Positions 49,991-59,500 of a DNA stretch of 64,000 bases are shown here, piece by piece. Under the pieces are notes generated by a model. The model saw only the letters and a program-made list of their open reading frames with translations. It had not been told where the DNA came from and did no database searches. Both the position numbers and the translations under genes were made by a program. Every line of letters begins with the position of its first letter. Position 1 is the first letter of the stretch. Source of the DNA: Phytoseiulus persimilis (taxonomy: Eukaryota > Arthropoda > Arachnida > Mesostigmata > Phytoseiidae); NCBI GenBank assembly GCA_037576195.1, contig CM075102.1, positions 40,606,745 through 40,670,744 on the forward strand, given 5' to 3'.

Positions 49991-51453
49991 AGCGTCATGT
50001 CGGGTGGCATCCACTGTTCCTCTGGCAGTTCCAGGTCGTGATCTGTGTTCCGGAGCAGCAGCTGGGCGAGGTTGTCCTTGACGGGAGTGTCGGCAACGTC
50101 GAGCAGTTTGTCGATGATCAGCGGCACCACGAGCTTGTTGTCTTGAGTGTGGAGTTTCTTGACGATTGCCGCCCGGAGCCGCGGATTCCCGTGGTAAATG
50201 CCGTCCAGCTGACGCTCGTACTGGGTGAAGCCGGCGAAAGTGACGTTGGTCGCGAGCGGGCCCAACGACGCTACGTCGTAGGCTTCTATTTCCGCGAGGC
50301 GATCGTCGCTGAGTCCGAGTATCATCCGGGACACGTTATTGTAGTGTCCGAAGATCTTCACGAGCTGTTTGCCGAAGGGCACCTGCTCCATGGCCTCGAC
50401 GAAACGCTCGCTCTGCTGCTCGATGTACGGGATGAAGGTTATGTGGCCGAATATCCGCTTCGTCGAGTCGAGACACTCGATCTCGCCGCCATTCGGAACG
50501 TTGGAGAAGTACTCTCGGGCGAGCTCCACGCTCCGAGGTCTCACGATACCGATCAGCATGTCGGCCACGAACCATTTGAGATCGACTCTCCGGAACGCGC
50601 TGAAAGGCTCGAGAGCCTTGAAGGATGCGCTGGCAATCGCGTAGTTCGGGTTGTCCTCGAACAGTTCGTAGGAGCTGTCGTTCGAGTGCGTGCAGGCCGC
50701 CAGAAGACTCTCGATGAGGACCGGGTACACGTCCCGCATCGCCCGTCGGTGGTCATCGGCGATGCTGGCGTTCAGAGCGGCCACCCGCTGGAGGAAACTC
50801 GAAGCGCTCAGGAGGCTGGGACGAGCGGAGCTAGGATCGCACTTGAATAGGGAACAGGTACTGTTTTCGCACGGCACGGTCTGCCACACGTTGACGGAAT
50901 ACAGCGGCGAATGATTTGACAGCAAGCGAATCACGTCGACAACGGTGAGATTCCTCGCGAACGACTCTGTCACGATGTTGCTCAAAGTGCTGTTGCTCTC
51001 ACCGTACAGTTGGCGACATCTATCGAAGTACTCGGACGCCAACCGGAGGGACGTGAAGTTCGTATCGCCGTTGAAGTTCCTGAAGCTCCTGTCGGCGTCG
51101 CGTTGGATGATTGCACTAATTCTCTCGATGGATTCACTCGAGCAGCGGTTCTGCATCAGATTCTCGAAGTCGCAGTACGCCTCAGTTTTCCAATCGGGCT
51201 TCCAACTGTCGTCGATCGAGTACAGGAGGAAAAAAACACCTGCTATACAGGTGAGCAGTACCGTTATAACGATCGCAGTCTGTGCCGTGCTGAACACACG
51301 CGAAGACACCTCGTAGGGTCTCGTCGTGGTACCTGTGTAAGCGCGCACCGCCGGCTCTGGCGGTTGCTGTTCGAGCGGTTCCGCTTCCGATTGAGGTTTT
51401 CCGACGTAGTAGACAGTCATCTCCTGCTGGGGTTCCATGCTCACGGTCGCCAT
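49987..51453 (-). CDS. Type II membrane glycoprotein, possibly a diverged M13 metallopeptidase N-lobe
   Basis: A 488-residue frame from the ATG at 51453. Residues 1-57 are a Glu/Pro/Gln-rich cytoplasmic tail; 58-80 is one hydrophobic span (TAIVITVLLTCIAGVFFLLY) without a cleavage site, so type II topology is expected. The ectodomain has nine N-glycosylation sequons (first NFT, last NVT) and scattered cysteines. The layout and the YCDFENLMQNRC stretch after the membrane, then SLRLASEYFDRC, recall the start of the neprilysin/endothelin-converting-enzyme (M13) 'DPCDDFY' region, but the match is weak. No zinc motif (HExxH) or NAFY is present, and M13 enzymes run to about 700 residues, so this is either catalytically dead, a different family, or continued in exons beyond 49987. 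A GATAAA at about 49852-49857 (-) could be a poor poly(A) signal. The long opposite frames here are shadows. Confidence 0.8.
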   Translation of the reverse strand: MATVSMEPQQEMTVYYVGKPQSEAEPLEQQPPEPAVRAYTGTTTRPYEVSSRVFSTAQTAIVITVLLTCIAGVFFLLYSIDDSWKPDWKTEAYCDFENLMQNRCSSESIERISAIIQRDADRSFRNFNGDTNFTSLRLASEYFDRCRQLYGESNSTLSNIVTESFARNLTVVDVIRLLSNHSPLYSVNVWQTVPCENSTCSLFKCDPSSARPSLLSASSFLQRVAALNASIADDHRRAMRDVYPVLIESLLAACTHSNDSSYELFEDNPNYAIASASFKALEPFSAFRRVDLKWFVADMLIGIVRPRSVELAREYFSNVPNGGEIECLDSTKRIFGHITFIPYIEQQSERFVEAMEQVPFGKQLVKIFGHYNNVSRMILGLSDDRLAEIEAYDVASLGPLATNVTFAGFTQYERQLDGIYHGNPRLRAAIVKKLHTQDNKLVVPLIIDKLLDVADTPVKDNLAQLLLRNTDHDLELPEEQWMPPDMTL

Positions 51454-53690
51454 CGCGCACGATCGAGCGGCGGCGCCGCGAGGACGCCCGCCCGGCCGCC
51501 CGTCGGCTGGTTCACTCGATCGGCCGACTGGCCGGCTGGTTCACTTCGCCGAAAGTATCCTCGAGCACAGTCACATGGTCCAAACGGTCTCGGGAGGGTC
51601 GCAGTCGCTGGCGCCAAAGTTTCGAGTGGAGCTCTCATCCGAACGCGATCGGCCTTTCCTACCGGTGGGCGCGGGGAGAGGACCCTTCCTCGGGAGAGGA
51701 CCCCGGGCGGGGGAGAGCCCTCAGCCGATGCATTCAAGTTCAACATGCAACGCTGACCACTGCGGAAGGCTTTCGATGGCTAAATCTCAGCGATTCATTG
51801 CTCCGGGGATTCGGCTGGAAAAACAAACGAACGAACAAGCGCCACAAGACGCCATCGGCGTTTTATTGCGGGGCCGGAGCAGCTCCGACGTTTATTACTA
51901 GCTGTGCTCTCGAGCGGCGCTTTCGGTCGGCTCGGCTGTAACGGATATTGGTTCCGAGATGGGATCAGTTCATCGATGACAGTCCGTAGCCACGCTGCGA
52001 TCCACTCGCCCATGGACGCTGTGGAAGGGATAAGGAACACCTCGCTGATTTGATGTTCGATGAGATTATGATTTTTCCGTTATTCGCCCAAAACCTCCTA
52101 CTGAGCGCTTCTGGGGGGTTTGACAGCCGTCCGAGCCGACATATATGTCGCTCCGCCTAATCCAATGGAGCGACGCTGGAAATTGGAGAAACGCTCTCGG
52201 CGTCCGCGTGGCTTCTGTTGTTCCATGCAAACAAAGGGAAGGCTCATTCCAGACTATAGAAGACGCGTTTTCTATGAAAACAAGCCATCGAGTACGACTT
52301 TCCGCAACACGAGCGGTGAGAGTGTGTTGCACGGGAACCTATCATCCACGGCGCAGCGAGTTGCGAGCCGCTACATCTAGTATGTAGATGCAAACCGTAG
52401 TTGACGGGAGGCGCTTTCGGTCGGTCGCTTCGACTGGCGCGCAGCAGAGGAAGTTAACATACCTCCAACGCATCGGGCATGTTGAACACACGCCACCGAT
52501 GAATTTGCGTGTCTAATAGGCCCTGTTCAACCGCCCGGAACCATGCTCAAATCACGGGAATGAGAGCACCTACTGATGCATGTGAACGAGTCGAGAACAA
52601 TCGCTTTTTCAGTGAGGTCACAAGGATCGATCTCTCTCGGAGCACCGGACATAGCGACCGGGAAGCTTTCCAAGCGAGCGAGGCGGGCAGCGCCTCGATC
52701 ACAATCGCAGTCACCGATATCGAACGCAGTCGGGATTGCACGCGAAGGCTCTTGTAGGAATTTCATGAGATTTACTCCCAGAAGCTCGTCTAATTCGGAA
52801 GAGTTCCTGTACGACCTTGCGTCTGGGACATCATCAGGACGGTCTAACCACGGCCCGGGTAGCTGCTCGAAGACACCTTCCTGTAATCATCGTGCCAACG
52901 TTGGGGTCAGCGCCCCGGAATCAGTTTCTGGGAAATCTCGAAATCGCCCCAGGAGGATGGTGATTGTGTTCGATCCACTGAGCGACACGCCCACTGAGAA
53001 TCGGTCAAAAGTGTAACCTGTCCCAAATCCCTCATTTTCCGATTGGAACCTCGGACCGAGCTCGGCGCTGGCAAGCTGACGTCTCATATTCCAAGCGGCC
53101 TTCAGGCCAAACTCTGGCTGGCACCGTCACGGGCCCGCTGCAGACGAGGTAGTTAGATTCCTGCTCCAGGACAGGTAGAGTGACAGTGATTGGAGCGATA
53201 ATTAGCCAGGCTCATCTCTTTGAGCTCCCCCCCCAATCCGCTCGCTGAGTCGGTTGGCAAGTCATTCACCGCCGAGTGCTTCTGGCCTCGGGCATTGTCC
53301 TGGTAAACGTTTCTGCTCCGAGAGACGGCAGTTGNCCTCGTCTACTGCGGAGCATTGTAACAGTGTGGAACAATTCGAGTTGTTTATAACGAGACAATAA
53401 AGCTTTCTGCGAGCTCCGTCAGATTACGAAAATGAGTTCGCTGAGTTGTTTTCTGGGAAAAATGACTACGGAAGAACGCCAATGAACATTGCCGACCAAC
53501 AACAAAAACGGAAAACATGGATGTCAGAGCAACTTTCGAGGGTGGGTGAATTTCTGGAGGACAAAACCTCAACGACTGAGTCACCCAGGCGCTGCCGGGT
53601 CGAACACCCAGGTCGAATACGAACTCTCGGACTGAAACCCTTACGCCATTCCTGATGGAGTCTGAGAGGATGTTGACGAAGCGTCCACAC
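51454..53690. other. Upstream region and spacer
   Basis: The 51450-51740 part is GC-rich and is the likely promoter and leader of the membrane glycoprotein gene; no TATA box is obvious. The rest has short unrecognised frames and one undetermined base at 53335. Confidence 0.35.
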
Positions 53691-53761
53691 CAGGGCTGGG
53701 CGAAGTGCGGCCCCCTCGTGGGCCACTGTGCCTGCGGGCCGCACCACTCTGGCCGCCCCTG
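53691..53761. mobile_element. Very short hAT-like MITE remnant
   Basis: A 71-bp GC-rich segment begins cagggctgggcgaagtgcgg and ends with its imperfect inverse (reading caggggcggccagagtgg on the other strand). Its 8-bp flanks, gtccacac at 53683-53690 and ctctagac at 53762-53769, agree at five of eight positions, and the right one fits the nTCTAGAn preference of hAT transposons. No coding capacity. Confidence 0.45.
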
Positions 53762-54101
53762 CTCTAGACATTCATGAGGATGAGTCAGTCCAGCAATGAT
53801 GATATCACGGAGCCGATGCAAAAGGTCCTCGGCTTGAGAGGATCCTTAAAACCGGCCAAACTCAGAGAAGTAAGTCCAGTGTCCTGTTTTCCTTTTCCCT
53901 GCAGCTGATTTCAAGGTTTCGGATGGAAGATTCCGGAGAAAGGAAACGTTGGAACCAGGACGCTTGGAGCCATATGCTGGTTTGTGTGCTTCACTCGCAG
54001 CCGTGCCGGGCTGACAGCACCATAGCAACGGTAGTGCTGGTCAAGGACGTTTGTGGAACCGGTTGCTGGCGAAGATGCAGATGTTAAGCGAACAAAAGGA
54101 T

Positions 54102-54189
54102 TCCGTCGAACCGGATTTGAACCAGTGACCTAAGGATCGCTGCTGAAGATCTCTACAGTCCTCCGCTCTACCAACTGAGCTATCGACGG
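54102..54189 (-). tRNA. tRNA-Tyr (GUA) with 15-nt intron
   Basis: Cloverleaf on the minus strand, 88 nt including the intron and 73 nt mature with the discriminator base. The acceptor stem ccgtcga pairs with tcgacgg, with discriminator A. The D arm (agctcagttggtagagc) and T arm (ctggttcaaatccgg) are canonical. The anticodon GTA is at 54154-54156. The intron (agatcttcagcagcg, 54138-54152) sits one base 3' of the anticodon, the standard position in eukaryotic tRNA-Tyr genes. Confidence 0.96.
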
Positions 54190-54272
54190 CACACAGCTTT
54201 AGTGTCAACTTTGAGATACTGTGAACCGAGCGAGAGTTGCAACGATAGTGAGAACGAATGACTTTGTTTGCT

Positions 54273-54706
54273 TCACGGCCCTCGATCTCTAATCAATGAA
54301 ATCGTAGGTTCCCGCAAAATGTTGGAGGCCATAACAACAGTCTTCAGGATGGTACCAGTGTTAACTCCAACTGGACAGCATACCCTCAACGAGCAATTGT
54401 CCGCAGGCACGTCTCGGAGGACCTCCAGAAGCGGTCTGGGATCGCTTCCGGATTCCGCACCCTGGGGAACCAATTCTCCAGTTTCTGCGGGGCCCGCCTC
54501 AGCGTCGGAAGCGATGCATCGGATATAACTCCGGAGCACTTGGAACCTCGGGAACCGAGATCCCAGTGATTCCTCCGAGAATCGGGCCGTATAAGTTTCT
54601 CCGAATCTCGGATAGGTCAATGAGAGCGCTATGGTCTTGGGAACCTGTTGAGGTATCACCTGAATCAAGATCGCCACTCCATTGAGAACCCTCTTTGGTC
54701 TCGAAG
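54273..54706 (-). other. Ambiguous coding-like stretch behind a strong acceptor
   Basis: A very good acceptor (gtattttttttag, minus strand) precedes 54706. Two frames then look coding. One runs from 54705 (FETKEGSQWSGDLDSGD...) to a stop at 54499-54501. The other runs on to 54273 and contains RPLLEVLRDVPADNCSLRVC followed by CP, which is like the end of a Clip domain but lacks the expected earlier cysteines. They differ by one base in frame, so either an intron, an indel or chance is involved. The parent frame opens at 54917 with TTG. No product is assigned. Confidence 0.25.
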
Positions 54707-55124
54707 CTAAAAAAAAATACAATACTGTCGTGTGACCGCATTCCGAGACGATATGCCGCGGAAGAGGAATGTAGATTCCATTGGACTCTCGGATATCAGG
54801 GGAAAGTCCCAAGACCATCATAAACTCTTCGAGAACGGAAGATGTAAATTCATGAAGCCGAACATTCGACCGCCGTCTCGGGAGCTTGGGAGGATATGTC
54901 GTCGGAGAAGACGACAACTCGGGAAACCCCGCATTCGGAATCTAGCAGAGCGGGGAAGTCTTTCACACTGACGGCTGTGCCAGCTTTTCAAGCTCCAGTC
55001 ATAAATTATTTCGTCAAAATTAGGATTTGGACACAAGAGCATTCCTGGGGATTTTCGTTCGAATATCCAATAGCTCTTTAGCCGAAACGTGTCAGGCCGC
55101 ATCACACCCGATTAGGGGGAAGGA
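54707..55124. other. Spacer upstream of the cysteine-rich peptide gene
   Basis: Short unrecognised frames only. The right end is the promoter of the gene at 55192. Confidence 0.4.
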
Positions 55125-55130
55125 TATAAA
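55125..55130 (+). promoter_or_regulatory. TATA box of the cysteine-rich peptide gene
   Basis: TATAAA within ggatataaaaatatc, 67 bp upstream of the ATG at 55192, predicting a start site near 55155 and a leader of about 35 to 40 nt. Confidence 0.65.
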
Positions 55131-55191
55131 AATATCAAAACTCTAAACGGGGGCCAAGTTTGCGTCTGACTTCGGGGAATACAACAACAAA

Positions 55192-55654
55192 ATGGGCTTC
55201 AAAACCTTGCTGCTCGTTACGCAATTGCTCATTCTTGGGATCAAGGCAGGTGAGTGAAAATTTGAGAGTCGCGCTCGTCGAGAAAGCAAAGCTTCGTTGA
55301 CTCCATTATGAGTCTCCACGAAGCGGAAATTCGTTCTCGAAAACTCGCATGCAGAAAAAGGTGATGAATGTACCTGCTCCAAAGTGTCATCATCTTACAG
55401 AAGAGAGAATGTTGACTTCATTCCTGCTTTCCGAATCTCTCCAAAATGAGTGCTCGTCATTGTGTTCGAAGAGGCCACCTCCGAGTCAGCGTTCGGGCAT
55501 ACCAATGAGCGACAGCCGATGTTACTGCAGATGGCAACCGATCAATCAACCGATTGGTTGCGATGATCACCATTGTGAAGCTGAATGTCATAGAATCCAC
55601 CCCGATTGTGAAGGAGTGTGTCGAGGAGCTTCGTGCTATTGCGAGTGCCCCTAA
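55192..55654 (+). CDS. Secreted cysteine-rich peptide with two defensin-like (CS-alpha-beta) modules
   Basis: A 103-residue precursor. Exon 1 is 55192-55249 (MGFKTLLLVTQLLILGIKA plus one base), a clean signal peptide ending in a GTGAGT donor; a 151-bp intron follows with acceptor catcttacag; exon 2 is 55401-55654. Phases match (G plus AA gives Glu20). The mature part has twelve cysteines. Module 1 has C37-x3-C41 and C60-x-C62; module 2 has C73, C78-x3-C82, C89, C93-x4-C98-x-C100 and C102. The CxxxC and CxC pairs are the signature of the cystine-stabilised alpha-beta fold, and GVCRGASC fits a gamma-core. A KR at 43-44 could be a processing site. TATA box at 55125, poly(A) signal at 55756. An alternative acceptor at 55352 would give a different, early-terminating frame. 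An antimicrobial or other secreted role is inference. Confidence 0.83.
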
Positions 55655-55755
55655 TTGATCCCTACGATCGTTGTTCATCCAACCTCACTCAGTTACGTAG
55701 CGAACTTCCATGATTCATTGGGTGGATCTGTGATGACTATTGTGGGGTCGAAGAA

Positions 55756-55761
55756 AATAAA
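55756..55761 (+). promoter_or_regulatory. Poly(A) signal of the cysteine-rich peptide gene
   Basis: AATAAA about 100 bp past the stop codon at 55652-55654. Confidence 0.65.
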
Positions 55762-56295
55762 TGCATTTAACTCTGGCTGATTCCTCGCATGACCTAAAAC
55801 TGACTCAAATGATGACTCGAAATATAGTTCTTCGAAGAGACCTTCTGAGAAATAAAGACAACTCACGCGAGGCAACCCAAAGGTGAGAAACTGGATCATT
55901 ATATGAGCATCTATATCACCTTCCCTTAAAGCATAACTTCTCGTGCCGGAATGCTCGATAGATGATGACAGAATGAACTGAGCGTTCTTTCTCGACCAGG
56001 GCAGAGCGCAAAATAGATCATTGTATGTCAAGAGGACGGCGAAACAAAGGCAACAATTGGACTTTTCCCCTGGTTTGTGGGTTTCATAGGAGAATATCCC
56101 GGGAAAAAACTCGAGTTTCTCCATGTACCAGGCACGGAGAGGTATTTTTGCTGCCCCTGGCGATGTGATTCCCGGGGAGGACCGCCCGCTCCACTCGGGC
56201 TTTCCCTTATCGGGGCAGGATCCTCTACGGGAAAAAAAAACTACGTAGCAGATTCGCTGCGCCCCACCCGCTCATCCAACTCAGCCCTTACCAGG

Positions 56296-56574
56296 TACCC
56301 GGGGTTTGATGTTTTCTCTTCAATCAGCGGCGAATTTACGACTCCATCGTCTGAACTGGACCGCCACCTTGAATTCGAGTTTGAAGTCCGAGAAGAGCAG
56401 AGGTCCAATGTTGATTCAGGCGACAGCAGGCTTCTCTTCCAAGTGATAACAGAAACCTCAGGAGATCTTTTCGGCGAGCAAGGAATCTCCCATGCGAGTT
56501 TCGAGCGAAACATCGGCTTTCGGACACGTCAAGATTCTCCGCTGCAGGCTCGGGCCTGGTCAGCCCATTCATGA
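56296..56574 (+). CDS. Candidate 3' exon of an unrecognised gene
   Basis: A strong acceptor (aactcagcccttaccag) ends at 56294, and the following frame (after one split base at 56295) is open for 92 codons to a TGA at 56572-56574, with marked G/A bias at first positions. It starts YPGFDVFSSISGEFTTPSSE and is acidic and Ser-rich with no cysteine. The same frame is open back to 56077 without an ATG. I could not find an upstream coding exon, and the family is unknown. A minus-strand frame at 55693-56124 abuts it and is of similar length, so chance is not excluded. Confidence 0.35.
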   Translation, partial: YPGFDVFSSISGEFTTPSSELDRHLEFEFEVREEQRSNVDSGDSRLLFQVITETSGDLFGEQGISHASFERNIGFRTRQDSPLQARAWSAHS

Positions 56575-59500
56575 ACTTCGGTAGCTGTTCTGAGCGTGTG
56601 TGACCTTTTTTCGGTCGATTTATTCCCAAGTTGCTGACAAACCAGTCCCCTCCCGCGAGCATGAGAAGTTTGGGCGTCGGAGTCCAGTGCTCTGACATTG
56701 ATCTAGTTACCCGTTGTCCTCTCGGTCTCGGAAGAATGCTTGCATGCCATCTTTTCAGATTCTTAGCTTTGTTCTGGAGTTCAAGGAAGAATGGTAGAAG
56801 AAGGAAAGCATACCAGGGTCATATTGACAAACCACGAATGAGTGGGGGCATCTACATTGTGGCATTGAATGAGCGACCCGAAGCTCGCATGGAGCCCTCT
56901 GTAGTGCGTTGCTTTCAAATGTTGGCCCTGGTTCAGTCCCAAGCGCTCGGAACTGCGCTTGGTTTGATTTTGCGATGCCTACTCTCTAACTTGATGATTC
57001 GAGGTGTCCGGAAGAGATCGTAATCAGAAGCATTCTCACACCCGAAATCTAGCGCGTCTACAAGTGTCATCAAGCCGCCCCTCAGGACCGGGTTGCATCA
57101 GCCAATATTGCGTTCCGGACTGCTCTCGTTCCCAATGCATTGGACTCCAAATTTCATGTGAAAGCGTTCGCCAAGATGAGATCCGTTCTCTCCATGGTGA
57201 TATCGTTTCAATTCGAGTGAACAGGGCCGAAGTACAGCTGCCACAGGAGCAGCAGCAACTACGGTGGCTGTGGCTACGAAGAGGCTGAGTGCTTTCTAAC
57301 GAGAACGGCCATTTCCTGAACTAGAAACCTGAAAGGCTCAAAATCTGGGCTACTCGGGCTGCATAAACACGCAGAGCGTGCGCTGAACCAGTCTCAGATG
57401 AATGATCTTCCAAGGGCCGCATAGCTGCAGCACTAGGTGTGACTCGAGCCCGTTTGTTCGCGAAAAGCCTCCGCTGTCAAAAGACTTATCGACAAGCAGC
57501 CGGTCAGTTGGTGCATGAACCACTTACAAGTCGTTAGTTAGTTGAAGCGAGCGCTTCCTAAAAAACACTCGCTCTACGACGCAGCATAGTCATCGGAGCG
57601 ATCAACCAAAGGCTGCCAGTTCTCGATCTCTCTGACGGGCTCATTTTTGTGTGAATGAAAGCCATTGTGGTGACACTGGTACCAATACGCCGTGGTCATC
57701 CTTCTCCTCCATCCGAATCAATATACTTACCTGGGCGAAGTCATCACAAATTATGAAATCGTGGTTCGTGTGGCTCGCTCGAGAGCCTCGAGACCGTTTC
57801 CCGCGAGAGCTTCGTTATGGTGGATCTTTCCGGGAGACCGTGTCCGATCCGCTTCGCCCGAAGTCAGCAGATAATCCTGGAATTGAGATTGTCGTCAACG
57901 CATCCTGGATGAAAATTTTCTCTCTGAGTTGATAATCCCAACGTCAGAACTCGACTGAGCAGCGTTCGCCGTGTACGTCACAGCAGAGCGGAGAGCGTTT
58001 ATTGTCGGCGACGTCAAGCAAGTACCCGTTAGATCGGAATGTTGTCTGACGGATAGAGCTTCTGGGCTGCGAACATGCATCCTGGCGGGCTTGGGAGGGT
58101 TTGGCGGATTGCGCAATATGGAGCGCTCGGACAAGAAGTCTACGCTCACCTATTATTCACTATCTTGTCAGGAAGGCTGGTTCCTCTCCGTCAGGCGACT
58201 CGGCAGTTAGCAAAACTTCGCCAGCGGACCGTGCGGCAGCACGGACAGCGAGGAGAACCCGTGGATTCGAGCGAGCTGGCTCCCGAAAAGCGACCCAAAG
58301 CAGAGCAGGGAGATCGGGTGAGGTTAGATTCGGGCCTAGGCGAGCGAGTAGGCTCGTCTTGAAATGCCTGTGCGAAGCCCTGGCCTCACGCACCTCTGTG
58401 CGTCACTTGGGTCGAGAGCCGAATCACATCGACAGCCAGCATATTTAGAGAACCCCTTCGAAGTCTGAAGGTCTGCAGCAGCGGAGGAAGTAGCTCCGTC
58501 TCGGGCATAGAAGCTTCCTGGGCAATTGTGTTTCATGGTGGATGGGTTGGATTGGATGAATTGGATGTCGTCCAACGTATGGCCCTTACTCTGGTTCCAG
58601 ACTTTTGTTGTCAGAATCCGTTGTTGCGGATCCAGTTGATGAAGAGCCTGCAACAACCATCTGGCGTCTGACGGAACAGGTCCGTTTCGCCGCTGTCGGC
58701 AGATGATCCAACCCCGGCACCTCCAGTCCGATCTTCAGAGACTTCGTTCCATGATTCCTTTCGAATGGAGGACTTTCATCTTGAGCTGAGATCGAGCTCC
58801 CCGGCTGCAAACATAGACTCTTCGACGCGTTCTTAAGTGAACAGAAGGAAGAGATCCGCTGAATTCTCAGCCCCTGCGAGTCGCCTGGTGTGGACAGCGG
58901 AACAGAGACCGCTCCCGGGAATAGTTTTTTGGAATTCAATCGACTCCTCGATGCCCCCCGCCGAAGCTTCAAGGGGCGTCATGAATTTCTGATAGAGTCC
59001 GAACAGTGTCGGTTGTTCTTCTCGACAAGGAGCTTCTCTTTGCTCGCTCTGCATCGCGGACTCCATTCTTTCCCCCTGGGAGACGCTAATAATTCTCCCT
59101 CATGATGCAACGATAACAAGCGCAACTTTGGGATAACATACCAGCATTCCGTTTGAGACTCCCTTCCGTCGAGGCATTCCTCAACATTCTGTGCGCGACT
59201 TTCCTCTCGTTTCCGAGGGAGTCCTGCAAACTGCTGCCGAAGGATGAGAGTGGGGGCCTGCAAAAACGTGGTGCAGTGACTGCGCAATCGGCGATTAACT
59301 CAAAAGCGAGGCGAGGAAGCGATCTGTTCCGAAGAAACGCTCGACATCTCATAGTGTCTTGAGCGATCGGTTCGATGCCTACCGCCTCTGTCACTCCAAC
59401 CCACCGCCTACAGAGTAGATCTCTTAGATTCCCGACTACGATTCTGCACCCGGAAATTTCGGCGGTTACTGACATTTAAACAGAGAACCATCGTAACTAC

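Noticed and set aside
49867-51756. Plus-strand frames of 327 and 248 codons
   Set aside because: Antisense shadows of the membrane glycoprotein frame, without domains.
53571-53620. tRNA- or SINE-like stretch (gactgagtcacccaggcgctg)
   Set aside because: A-box-like on the minus strand but no B box at the required distance.
57004-57288. Second cysteine-rich frame near the defensin-like gene
   Set aside because: Cysteines do not follow a CxxxC/CxC layout, there is no signal peptide, and an alternative frame over the same bases looks equally coding.
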